A stretch of 64,000 nucleotides of DNA from Phytophthora hibernalis (taxonomy: Eukaryota > Oomycota > Peronosporomycetes > Peronosporales > Peronosporaceae), in the NCBI GenBank assembly GCA_012656075.1, contig JAAKBF010000031.1, positions 1 through 64,000 on the forward strand. The letters run 5' to 3'. A model generated the notes under the pieces. The model did no database searches, had not been told where the DNA came from, and saw nothing but the letters and a program-made list of their open reading frames with translations. Every line of letters starts with the position of its first letter. Position 1 is the first letter of the stretch. The position numbers and the translations under genes were made by a program. Shown in pieces: positions 1-9,575 of the stretch.

Positions 1-1631
1 ATCTCGTCCTCTCCCTTTGTACACTTCACGATCCCCAACGTCCAAGGTGACATGAGCGCCGCCCACTGTCCCAGCCGCCCCTGCAAACCGGGTGAGTTAA
101 ACAGCCAGGCCAGGGTGGAATGACGAGACAAGATCCGGATCGATCGGCCGACCAACATGTTGTAGTTCAGATCTAGGATCCGCAACAGCGCCAGCACTTC
201 CTTTCCCATCACATTGTAGTTGAGCTCATTCGACTTCAGCGTGCGACTGGCGAAAGTGACGGGATAATATACCTGATCATGCTCCTGCATCAGGGCAGCC
301 GATATCGCCCAGTCGTTCGCATAGACAATTATCACCGGCTGTCGATCGGGGTCGAAGTGTTTGAGGACTGGGGTAGTCGCGATCTTCCGCTTCAAGTCCT
401 CGAAAGCCCGGAGCGAACGAACCATTTCTCATCAAACCCGACTGGAGCTGACTCGTCTCGATCGGTCTTCGTCTGTCGTGACGTCTTGGTCCGACTTCGT
501 CGGATCGAGGACCCGCTGGAGGTCCTGACTCTTCTTAAGTTCCGCAAAGTCCACATCGCGCAGTTCATACAGAACAGCCGCGTACACCGCGTAGTCCTCG
601 ATAAAACGGCCGTAATAATTCAGACTGCCCAGGAACGACTGCATCGCTCGCAGCGATCTCGGGAACGGCAGATCGGTCAGTGCCTTCAAGCCCTTCGGGT
701 GAGCTTCTAGCCGTTGCTCGACACTTGATGTCCTAGGTAGTCCACCTTCCGCATGCCCCAGAAACTCTTCACGACGCTGATCGACAGGTTCCACTTATCA
801 CACGCTTCTAGCAGAGCTTCCACTCGGCCACAGAGCTGGCCCCACGACCCAGCGGTCACCAGGATATCGTCGATGTAAGATCGACGCCCAAACACCGACG
901 GTCGACCAGGGGCGAGGGGCTCCCCACTTTCAAACAGGTCGACGACACCTTCCGAGTTAGATCGAGAGATCTTCATAAATCCATATAGGGCGTTGTCGAT
1001 CAGACGTTGGTAGATCTGGCGCATTCTTAAGACCGAATGGATCCGGTTCCACTCAAACAGCCCGAAGGGTGATGAAAGCCGAGATCGCCCGCGCCCGATC
1101 GGTCATGGTCACGACCCAAAATCCACTAGCCATATCCAGAGAGCAGTACCAGAGGACTTTATCTAAGTTCTCTAGCAGCTCGTTTATCAAAGGCATGGGG
1201 TAGACCATCAACCTGGTCAGGCTGTTCACCAGCCGGTAGTCGATGCATAGGCGTATATCCACTCCATTCTTCTTGATAATGATCACGATCGGGGACGCCC
1301 ATGGTGAGGTCGAATACTTGATAATAGTCACAGATAACAATCCTTTGAGCAGATCTGACACCTTCTCCCTGAATCGCGGCGCGATCTTGCGCACTCGCTG
1401 GGCGATCGGCTTGGCACCACCTACGTCGATGTCGCAGACCACACCCCCGCGCTGCGGGCGGCAGAGCATTTCCTTACCGAGCAAGAGGTGGTGTTTCCGC
1501 CAGATAATCTGCCGAAGCGTCTCGATCTTCTCCGGATCGGCGCCTTCGAAACCACCTACCTGAATGTCATCGATCGTCACCTCGTCGGTCGTGGTCGAGA
1601 CCTCGGGCAGCACAGCCAACGCTCCCTGCAC
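1..1631 (-). pseudogene. pol: Reverse transcriptase and RNase H of Pol, frame-broken and partial
   Basis: Three successive minus-strand frames (1631-1053, 1024-707, 794-432) and the remainder to position 1 carry reverse transcriptase and RNase H. Visible motifs are SPWASPIVIIIKKNG, LCIDYRLVN, LDMASGFW, the catalytic YIDDILV at about 875, FLGSLNYYGRFI of the RT connection, and FASRTLKSNELNY typical of Ty3/gypsy RNase H between 300 and 200. The catalytic aspartates are therefore present, but the frame changes at least three times. Integrase is not in the window. It belongs with the Gag and protease frames immediately upstream on the same strand. Confidence 0.85.
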
Positions 1632-1985
1632 GTTCTCCGCAAACAGTTCGCCACCTACACCTCTTCACCTTATTCGGGTTCCGCTGACTTCGATCGTTCC
1701 GGTCCTAACGGTACATGGCCATGGCGATCGGTCGCGGTCAGAGCTGGTCTTGACCCGTAGTTAATAGACGTCGCCGGATCTGCACCGACGTTGGCCGACC
1801 TGCCTGATATATCACCGTCGGCGTCCGACCGTTTCGGGCAGTCGGACGAAGTCGGTTTAGGACGTTCGCCCCTGGTCGATCGACTTCGACCGGCTCAGGT
1901 CCTGATTCGTTGTCCACCACAGCGACAGGATCTACGGACTCCTCAGTGGGACTCTCCTTCTCTGGTCGATTAGAGTCGGACTGGC

Positions 1986-3335
1986 TCAGCAGCGGTTCTC
2001 GTGTCGGACTTTCCGACCCCTCTCATGCTCCGGTGCCGACTGCACTGGCATGGCAGCTGGAGTACATACTTCTCGATCGTCTCCGTCCGTCAGACTTGGG
2101 CTGTCGACCTCTCGGCCTTCGTCGGTAATGACTACACCGGACAACACCTTCGGGATGACGCCCGATCCTCTACGCAGGATTGCGCGCGGGGTAGGATATG
2201 CCGGATGGTCGATTAAGGGTCCTTGTTGTTCAGGCTCATCCGATCCTTGCAGGTCAGCATCGGTCGTAGCTTCGAACGCCAAATTCTGCCACTCAGCATA
2301 GCGACGTGACCCGACTGAGACGTATCCTGTCCATCGCGGCACGCGATCTCCTGTCAGCCACATTCCGACTCGCTCATTCCTCGGGATCCGAAGCAGACCG
2401 GTCCCCACATTTGTGATATGGAGATACCGAGTTCGACCCCGTCCAGAGATTACCGTCGGTACCCAGTCTTGTCCTCGCGACACCCAGAGCTTCTCTTGGG
2501 CCGACGACGCACGCAGACGCAATGGCAATTCCACGGACTCGCCCACCTCCAGTTGTAGGGAGTCATCCACGTGTATCAGTCTCATCTTTCCGCTATAGAG
2601 TTGCCGACGTCCACTTAGCGGGATTCTGACTTCATCCGGTAAGCACAGTGTCCCATTAGAAAGATCGAGCCGGATCCCGGCCGGGACCATGGAGTCCATA
2701 CCCAATATCGCCTCTTGTCCCGACAGATCTCCCACCCAGATATCGAAGACATACACCAGATTTCCGGCGAGGGTGATCTTGACCCTGGTCCGTCCTTCCG
2801 CGACGTACACATTCTCTCCACTTCCTAGGCACTCTTGACTCTCACTCTGATCGACATAGCACCCAACCTTACGAGCAAAGGTGGTATCCAAGATGGACAC
2901 CTCGGCGCCTGTGTCTAGGAGCAAGATCGCCTTCTCATTATTGATCTTGCCAGTCACTTTGGCTTGTCGGAACCACTTTCCTGGCGCATGATGCTTCCAG
3001 TATCCGCGAGATTCTCCAGGTAGGAGATCTGTGGGCGATAGGGACGCATCCGATCGGTGGAGTTTACCGACGCGCGGAGTTCCTGGATTTGGGGCGACTA
3101 CAGTAATCTCACCATCTGCAGGTCTGAACCACTCTTCCTTCTCTTGTTGCTTCCAATTACCTCTAGGCTCTCCGGAGTGGGGATCCAAGGTCATAGTCGC
3201 GGCATCCGATCGGTCGAACTCATTCGATCGACGAAGATTCGAGACCTGGTCAGTTCGCTTCTCGTGCAGATCATATGTATTACCGCGTAGATCTGGTCGA
3301 CTGTCAACTCGATCTACCGATGTCTTGTTCACCAA
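1986..3335 (-). CDS. Retroelement aspartic protease region of Pol
   Basis: This 449-codon frame contains the retropepsin active-site motif LLLDTGAEVSILD at about residues 135-147, followed by the family's hydrophobic region and an ILGMD box near residue 214, both expected of a Ty3/gypsy protease. The long C-terminal part is a linker toward reverse transcriptase. The protease would cut the Gag-Pol polyprotein during particle maturation. It lies between the knuckle-containing Gag and the reverse transcriptase, in the right order, but in a frame different from both, so the polyprotein is interrupted. Confidence 0.85.
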   Translation of the reverse strand: MVNKTSVDRVDSRPDLRGNTYDLHEKRTDQVSNLRRSNEFDRSDAATMTLDPHSGEPRGNWKQQEKEEWFRPADGEITVVAPNPGTPRVGKLHRSDASLSPTDLLPGESRGYWKHHAPGKWFRQAKVTGKINNEKAILLLDTGAEVSILDTTFARKVGCYVDQSESQECLGSGENVYVAEGRTRVKITLAGNLVYVFDIWVGDLSGQEAILGMDSMVPAGIRLDLSNGTLCLPDEVRIPLSGRRQLYSGKMRLIHVDDSLQLEVGESVELPLRLRASSAQEKLWVSRGQDWVPTVISGRGRTRYLHITNVGTGLLRIPRNERVGMWLTGDRVPRWTGYVSVGSRRYAEWQNLAFEATTDADLQGSDEPEQQGPLIDHPAYPTPRAILRRGSGVIPKVLSGVVITDEGREVDSPSLTDGDDREVCTPAAMPVQSAPEHERGRKVRHENRC

Positions 3336-3394
3336 TGCATAGATGCAGTAGCTAGAACGATCGGCTCGTACGGGATTCCAACCCGACGAGCGTC

Positions 3395-4288
3395 CTAGTT
3401 TAACATCTTTTCAGCTGTCTCAGGCAACATGCCCGCATGCTTCGTCGGGTTATACCACTGGCGGATCTGGTTGTAGAATTCCTCCATCGGGCATTTCCCC
3501 ATGTCATGCAGCTCTTCGCATCCTCGGCTCACGAACAGGCAGTGGTCCGCGGGATGACCCTTCTTGCCGCATTTCTGGCAGATAAGACGTCTCCAACAGC
3601 CCAGATCCGTATGCTTCCGGGACCCGCAGTGCGAGCATCGCCCTCGATCCGGTCCGTCGTGGCGGACTTGATTCCGATGATATGGGAGAGGCCGATTCTT
3701 CGCTCGTTCGCGATTGCGGAGGTCCTCCTCCAACTCATCGGCGTCAGCCAGTCGGAGCAGCGTTAGCTGATCTCCTAGCTCCTGATCACCCAACGTTTCG
3801 ATGTAATGTTTCACATGTTCCCGACGCTTCATCGAATCTCCGTCCTTGACCTTAAGCTTAGCCCGCAGACCAGCGACGTTCAAACGGTAGAGATACTCTA
3901 GAGGCGACTCGTCCGATCGTTTGCGAGCATGATAGTACTGCCAGGCGACCGACACTCCCAGCCCACAGTATTGAACCTGGAAGCTGAAGAGCAGGTCATT
4001 CCAGTTGCCTCTGGTCGATCGGCTGAGCTGTCTGTACCAGTTCCTGGCTGGTCCTGACAGCAGATCGGCAAACGTCAGACACTTCTCACTGTCCGAGGCT
4101 TGATCTCGCAGGAGAGCTGACTTGACTTTGCTGATCCAAGATCTAGCACGATCTTCGTCTTGATCTCTGCCAGTGAACTCCTTCAGGTCTGAGATCGCCG
4201 AGATTCGAACACGTTGGATCATGGTAGATCCATCCGATCTCGCGGTGGCTGAGGCCATCATGGCTCGTCCGACATTCGGAGTATCCAA
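3395..4288 (-). CDS. gag: Gag with CCHC zinc knuckles (Ty3/gypsy)
   Basis: This 297-aa frame is the structural Gag protein of the retroelement, which binds element RNA and forms the particle. A retrotransposon Gag-type helical region lies around residues 30-200 (WYRQLSR, SPLEYLYRLN). Two Cys-rich knuckles follow near residues 215-250: CSHCGSRKHTDLGC and CQKCGKKGHPADHC, the second a classic CX2CX4HX4C box. The frame ends with a TAG just before the protease region, which lies in another frame. The upstream 438-aa frame is probably its N-terminal continuation. Confidence 0.85.
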   Translation of the reverse strand: MDTPNVGRAMMASATARSDGSTMIQRVRISAISDLKEFTGRDQDEDRARSWISKVKSALLRDQASDSEKCLTFADLLSGPARNWYRQLSRSTRGNWNDLLFSFQVQYCGLGVSVAWQYYHARKRSDESPLEYLYRLNVAGLRAKLKVKDGDSMKRREHVKHYIETLGDQELGDQLTLLRLADADELEEDLRNRERAKNRPLPYHRNQVRHDGPDRGRCSHCGSRKHTDLGCWRRLICQKCGKKGHPADHCLFVSRGCEELHDMGKCPMEEFYNQIRQWYNPTKHAGMLPETAEKMLN

Positions 4289-4410
4289 GTCATCCGGATC
4301 GTATTCTCCGGAGTGACTCCGGGGATCCGACCGACTCCATGTCTACATCTTGGTGTCCCGTGTATGTTGCTTGCTCGGGACCCTCGGTGCGGCAACTGCC
4401 TGTAGCTCGC

Positions 4411-5727
4411 TCAGGAATCGAGCCATAGCCGCTTGGAAGTAACTTCCAACTTAGCGGTGTCGTCTGCGGACGTCGCAGCTGCTGGAGCTGCACTGAACGT
4501 TCTCGAATCTTGATCCTCGGTCGCCGTGGCGTAGGACGTCTTACGCAAAGGTCGATCGACCGCCTTCGACGCTCGATCGGACTTCGTCGACACTAGATCT
4601 TGCCGCGTCGGGGTCTTCTGAGTTCGACTTGGCGGCGATGACGTGGGCACTTTGCCCAGAGGCGACGTTGTCTGGTTCGGGGTCTTCAGGCGCGATCGCA
4701 ATAGCGCTTCGCCGGACGGACCTAGTGACATTCGCTTCGAGACCGTCGGGTCTTCTGAATCTGGTTCCGACGTAGCCGACTCGTAATGTGAGGACCCCGT
4801 CTGAGCTCCAGAGCTATCAGTCAACGTAGATGGCTGTCGACTGGCGATCCTTGGGGCTTCACCGACCAGCGACTTCACGGTCTGGAACAGGGTATGCGTC
4901 GACGTCTGGATGGCGGTCCGGTCCATATCAAATAGCTGATCCGGATCAAAAGCTTCCGCTATCAGGCCGGCTTGGTCCAGGAAATCCATCAGGCTCTGCA
5001 ACGCCTCCAACGGATTGGTGGACGGATCTGGACTCTTAACTGGCCCACTCAGGTCCCCGATCCGGGTAATCTGCAATGATCTCATCACTGGGTTCTGAGA
5101 TAGGAAGTCACGCAAGACCTTCTCGTGATACATCTTCTCGATCGCCATCGTGTTCTTGCTCCAATTTAACTTCCTTCCACTACGATCTTCGGTGTCCGAT
5201 TCCGGGGCTTTCAGCTTCTTCTTCGCAGTCTTGCCTTTCTTCTTTTTCGGCATCTGCTTGGGAACTTCGGAAGCCGCGACACCGGTGAACGCAGGGCGTT
5301 CGGTCTTCGCGATCGCAAACGCGGGAGTCCCGGACAGGACGAACGTGTAAGGTTCACGTTTGACCTTCTCTTCTCTCACGGCCGGGGCCGCGAAAGCGGA
5401 GAACACATAAGGCTCAAGGCTGACCTGGTCTTCTGTGTTCCTCTGCAGATCTCGATTCGCATCGAGATCTGCGGGGGTCCCCGAAGGGACCTGGGGAGGA
5501 AATCGAGGTTTCGCCTCTAGATCCGGATCCGGATCCATATCTTGTCTGTCGACAGAGCTCCTCCCAGGACTCTGCCTATCTGCGGATCTCGCTTCATTCA
5601 GCGGCGTCGTCGTCGATCCGATCTTCGATGACGCTTGTTCCCTTTGTTCAATCTTCACTTGCACTTCTTCTTTATCGGACTCACGGTAAAATCCTGAGTC
5701 ACCAAGAGATCCGGGCACGCGCACCAT
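4411..5727 (-). CDS. Retroelement ORF preceding Gag (Lys/Ser/Pro-rich, 438 aa)
   Basis: This open frame of 438 codons begins just inside the presumed leader of the retroelement. It is rich in charged and Ser/Thr/Pro residues, includes a lysine-rich stretch (KKKKGKTAKKK) near residue 180, and looks largely disordered. It is followed closely by the zinc-knuckle Gag frame at 4288, and the short frame at 4290-4493 bridges the two. The most likely reading is that it is the N-terminal part of a long Gag polyprotein separated from the rest by a frame break near 4450. I see no enzymatic motif. A separate accessory protein is an alternative. Confidence 0.6.
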   Translation of the reverse strand: MVRVPGSLGDSGFYRESDKEEVQVKIEQREQASSKIGSTTTPLNEARSADRQSPGRSSVDRQDMDPDPDLEAKPRFPPQVPSGTPADLDANRDLQRNTEDQVSLEPYVFSAFAAPAVREEKVKREPYTFVLSGTPAFAIAKTERPAFTGVAASEVPKQMPKKKKGKTAKKKLKAPESDTEDRSGRKLNWSKNTMAIEKMYHEKVLRDFLSQNPVMRSLQITRIGDLSGPVKSPDPSTNPLEALQSLMDFLDQAGLIAEAFDPDQLFDMDRTAIQTSTHTLFQTVKSLVGEAPRIASRQPSTLTDSSGAQTGSSHYESATSEPDSEDPTVSKRMSLGPSGEALLRSRLKTPNQTTSPLGKVPTSSPPSRTQKTPTRQDLVSTKSDRASKAVDRPLRKTSYATATEDQDSRTFSAAPAAATSADDTAKLEVTSKRLWLDS

Positions 5728-6260
5728 TGTGGTGTAGCGGGAACAGCCAAAATCTTGTTAAGGCCAGATCCGACTTCCCACTGCGCCCAGACACCAACTA
5801 ACGGAGGGGACCCCGATGATCCGTGATCTGCTGAACTTGGTCTCACCTTGTGTACCCGTTGGTGGGCTGGATCTGCTCTCTCGGGGCTCCGAAGAGTGCA
5901 GTACCAAGAAGTCTTGAACGTCCTGGCGGGACGCGGGGACGGGGTGGAGTAACGCGGAAGTCTTCACGCTACAGCCAAGTATATGGCTCGATCGGGTGTT
6001 GTCAAGAGTCGATCGAGGGCTTGGACTTGATCCGAAGCCTGGGGATGCCTTGTGGGGCGTTGTTTTCCTTTCCTTTTCCTTTCCTTTGGGTGCTTGCCGC
6101 TTCCAATAGCGGGACTTGAGTTGACGAGAGTTCGAAGACGATCGACGGCCAAGCAGTAATCCAGTCGATCGAGGAATGCACTAGAACGATAGAGACTTAG
6201 GCGTAGGAAGGTCGGCCAATGTGTTATCCGATCCTTACGCTACAACACTATATCTACTAA
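5728..6260 (-). other. Leader and probable 5' LTR region of the retroelement
   Basis: No coding sequence is convincing here. On the minus strand, about 80 bases before the first Gag-like frame, a TGGTGTCTGGGCGC stretch (about 5790-5805) has the TGG start and position expected of a tRNA primer-binding site, so the 5' LTR would lie to its right. Exact LTR borders cannot be fixed because the partner LTR is outside the window. Confidence 0.35.
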
Positions 6261-6484
6261 CACTAGTATGCAAACACCTTATGGGGCCAATGTTCTTCCC
6301 GTCTGGAAGGCACTTGCGATGTTCAGTGCAAATTCGAGTCCGATTTATGGTTATGTCTATCTCAGCCAAACACTTAGTCTGAACTCCACTAAACAACCGC
6401 TAGATGCCTTGCGTGTCACCTGCCACCGCTCTTACCCATCCTTCCCGGTGCCTTCGTACACTCGTCGATGTCGTTTTCGCCCGA

Positions 6485-6660
6485 TCTTGAAAGACAGCTG
6501 ATCGATCGGCGGATCCTCGATCGAAGAGCGATCGGGGTGTTACGATCGAAGAGCGATCGAAGTGTTACGATCGAGGGCGATCGAGGTACGATCAGCTGAC
6601 TCAGCGATCGAGTCACGATCGTCAATTGGGAGATTCCGACGCACCGATCGAGGTCGATCT
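6485..6660. repeat. Short GATCG-rich degenerate repeats
   Basis: GATCG or CGATCGA words recur many times (for example GATCGAAGAGCGATCG appears at about 6510 and 6545 with small changes). The same word is over-represented across the retroelement's flank and coding region (6120-6180, 4480-4600), so it is probably a composition feature of this element family. I see no gene. Confidence 0.5.
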
Positions 6661-6879
6661 GGACTCATCTGCGGTACCATCTTCTTTATCTCACTTGATA
6701 TCGCCCCTTCGACATCAACCCATGACGTGGACGCATAGTCCCCGTGAGACACCCAAGCTTCTCTGGTGGAATCGGGGATCGTGCTTTTCTCATCTTTGAC
6801 CCGTCTTTCTCGTAGCCGGTCCGCCTATCTTATTAGGCGCTTCGCCACAAGATCGCACAGCACGAAATCCGTTAGCAAT

Positions 6880-7240
6880 GTGGGGCCACACGTAGCACGA
6901 TCTCGGCAAGCGGCGCGAAATCCACGTGCACAAGCTCCACGAGCAACAGGGGCAATTAGATGCGCACGTGAGCGAGGGCCACGAGCAGCGAGAGATCCAC
7001 GGGAACGATCTCGACGAGCACCACAGGCAACACGAGGCCCACGGGCACGAGCTTCGCAACCAAAACGTGCAATTAGAGCGCCACTAGCAGCAAGAGGTCC
7101 ACTAGCAGCGAGAGGTCAGGGGCAACGAGTGCCACGCCAACAACGAGATGCCCAGACACGGGCAACACTAGTTTCACGGACTCGATCACCACACGTAACG
7201 AGAGATCGCAGGCAGCAAGCGCTACTACGCAGCACGAACT
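6880..7240 (+). repeat. Degenerate CACGAGCA-type periodic repeat with an open frame
   Basis: A loose repeat of about 18-24 bp built on CACGAGCAACAGG / CACGAGCAGCGAG / CACTAGCAGCGAG runs through this stretch. Two frames are open: one Arg/Ala-rich (6766-7251) and one His/Gln/Glu-rich (HEQQ, HEQR, HEAHGHE). Such composition could come from a coiled-coil part of a decayed retroelement Gag, but that is only an inference. I do not support a functional gene. Confidence 0.4.
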
Positions 7241-7251
7241 CTGCAACGTAG

Positions 7252-8327
7252 CGATAGAACTCGAAACGAGGAAAATCAATTTTGGCCAATGAGACCCATA
7301 TGTCGACTGAAGGGTATTCCACAAGGAAGTTGCTAGTGATACAAAACAGGAATGATGACCAAATGTATTTTACGCTGGTCATTTATGAAAATTACCAAAT
7401 TTTTTTTCAAAAATCATGCGCGCGGCTGCCACCCAAATTATTAACGATTCTCCCGCTTCGCCGCACAGTCGCCCCCTCAGTCCGAGCTGAACGCGTGAGG
7501 CTGACGCTACACTCCTCGCACCGACGCTGCCTCTGCTGCTCGTACATCTACCGCTTAATGATCGTATTACCTAGGTGATGAATGCTTACTCGTGCCTATA
7601 CAGGGGGCTGAGATATGCACAAGAAGCAAAGCGGAGGTCTGCAATGGTCGGCACGTGGTTGCCCTCACAATAACTCCTAGTTACTTATTTTCCTAGAAAC
7701 CGTGCGTGGCAGAAGCCGAGGACTTAGCGTAAGGCGCAAAGGGGTGGGGCAGGATGCGATGCGGCGCGACCCGCAACGCCGTCGTTAAGTCCGCTGGCGA
7801 GAGTCAACACGTGAGTGTCGGCCCCCGCGCTCGCCTCGCCCCTCCCGTCGCGTTAGATGCATCTTTGATTGCACAAATATATGCCCGCGTACGTTTTACA
7901 AGACTGTTACTATGACATGTTCGTACACACTAGAGATGGCGTAGATTGAAGGCAATGTGCCGCGCGAGCATTAGCCACGAAGTCTTTTCGTGCGTTCCCT
8001 CAACGGCTCTCAGTATCAGTGAACCAATGGACAGACGCCACGGCGAGCCGTTTGCGCAACCTTGAACTTGATATTTCTAAATATATCTCCTGATGGGGTA
8101 AGTTTTGAAAACTATAAAACGTACCGTAGCGTCGTAGTCCTTGGCGATAAGGTATGAACACAGTGATTTGGGGTTGAGTCGGCAAACCCTAAGATTTGAG
8201 ACGATTTAACTGTTGTTTTATTAGCGCGTTGTTTTAGTATGCATTTCGGGAAAACACGCGCGGGGACGAGCTGGACGGTCGGCGCGAGCAGTGTGTTCGA
8301 TGTCAGCTACGAACAGGTGCTGGATTC
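7252..8327. other. Gene-poor decayed DNA, no gene recognised
   Basis: I see no conserved protein motif, RNA gene or repeat structure here. It is flanked by retroelement remnants on the left and short eroded ORFs on the right. Confidence 0.5.
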
Positions 8328-9041
8328 ATGTCTGCACTGACCGCCAACGCTGCAGTCACGTTCGGCACCCCTGAGCTGTCCAAGCCCCGCACGTTTGACG
8401 CCTGTGACAGGCCCTGTCCGCGCCTCCGTCTCTCGCAGTGGGACATCAATATGGTAATGATCAAGTTCGTCGAGTTTGTAACCAAGACATTGTGCGACAC
8501 CAGATTTCTATAAGAAAGGAAAATGCTGAAGGCGTTCTCGGAGGTGGCGGCGGAGCACACGAAGCTCATCAACACGAAGCTTATCCGTGTCCTGCTAGAC
8601 AACAGCAAGAGCGCTGCGTTCCGACAGAGCGTCGTGCAGTTCGCATTCGACGCCGTGATCCTGCCGAACTACCGGTTATTGAGGTACCTGGCGAATACGT
8701 TAGAGACCCGCATTCAGTTGGGTGACAAGACCTAACAGAACTACTTGGCGGTGCTGCTGCTGATCAAGATGGGCGCCGGCGTGCACGCGCAGAGGAGCAG
8801 CTGCAATCAACGGTGACGAACAGTAGCGCCATGACGTGCTGCTGCTGATCACCATGGGCGCCGACGCGCAAAGGGCAGCGGCATCCCGCCGCTGTGTCTG
8901 GTCTGTGATCGAGGACAGGAAGTTGTTGTGCAGACTGCTGAAGTGCACGACGGTCGGTTCTAGGGGCGAGACGCCGCTGTTATCTCTAGGTTCCGGAGAG
9001 ACTACAGAGATTCACATACTCAGTGACCTGACGGCGATTTA
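8328..9041 (+). pseudogene. Eroded ORFs with a duplicated ankyrin-like segment
   Basis: Several short frames follow each other: 8328-8513, 8523-8735 and pieces to 9041. The segment LLIKMGAGVHAQR (about 8757-8795) is repeated as LLITMGADAQR (about 8842-8876); the underlying DNA shares GTGCTGCTGCTGATCA and ATGGGCGCC. LL..MGAD.HAQ resembles an ankyrin repeat helix and loop, and GETPLL near 8970 fits the start of a repeat. I read this as the remnant of an ankyrin-type gene interrupted by stops. The product is not identified. Confidence 0.4.
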
Positions 9042-9104
9042 AGAAACACATTGAAACGTCGGTGCGACCTAGCATAGGAAAAAAATAAAAATATGAGTGG
9101 TATT

Positions 9105-9571
9105 TTATTCATTATCGTCGGAATTAGAATTACTATCGCTGCATTCACTGCCAATATCGTTTTCTGATGCAATTTCCTCTTCAACAATGTCGTGACGCTC
9201 CAATGCCTTAATGAGCTTGTCGATACCGATATCAACCAGCCTCTCTTCTTCCGAATTGGTGACGCGGGCGTCAGTGAGTAGACCCGCTTTGGCAAAACCA
9301 CTGATAATGGTTGAAGTTGAGAATCTACCCCAGCACATAGAGATCCATTTAGTCATATCGGAGCGAGAAGGTGCCACAAGCTCAAATCATTGTAGATTTT
9401 CTTTCGCAGCGCAGCAACTTTCCGACCGGCATTTTCCTGATCTAGCTCCTTCTGTGCACGAACAATTTCTTGCTCTAAACATTGTTTTTAGAACGACGCA
9501 CAGCTTCACCTTGCTTAAATGAAAGGAGTTGTTCTTTAAGTCTGTCAATGCATAAAGCTCGGAGTTCGCCT
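9105..9571 (-). pseudogene. Pogo-type transposase, C-terminal third (piece 3)
   Basis: On the minus strand this piece continues the pogo transposase after the insertion of piggyBac copy A. Across the TTAA, WNKPF of piece 2 joins KGELRALCIDRLKEQLLSF here, as expected for a DDE_1 (pogo/Tigger/Fot) transposase. It then shows WHLLAPSRSDMTKWI and TIISGFAKAGLL, the usual C-terminal W..W..TI..GF pattern, and an acidic Ser/Asp/Glu tail (SDSNSNSDDNE) before the stop. Two frame breaks lie near 9490 and 9370. It is non-functional because the gene is split in three. Confidence 0.8.
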
Positions 9572-9575
9572 TTAA

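Larger units (their letters stand above)
1..5727 (-). mobile_element. Ty3/gypsy LTR retrotransposon, internal region, truncated by window edge
   Basis: Reading the minus strand from 5727 down, the order is a large Gag-like ORF, a Gag ORF with CCHC knuckles, an aspartic protease, reverse transcriptase and RNase H. That domain order is typical of Ty3/gypsy Pol; the integrase would lie beyond position 1. The coding region is split into several frames, so this copy is either inactive or affected by the single-base losses seen throughout the window. No second LTR is inside the window, so the element ends cannot be proven. Confidence 0.9.

Noticed and set aside
6766..7251. 161-codon Arg/Ala-rich open frame
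   Set aside because: Degenerate short repeats keep several frames open; no support for a protein.
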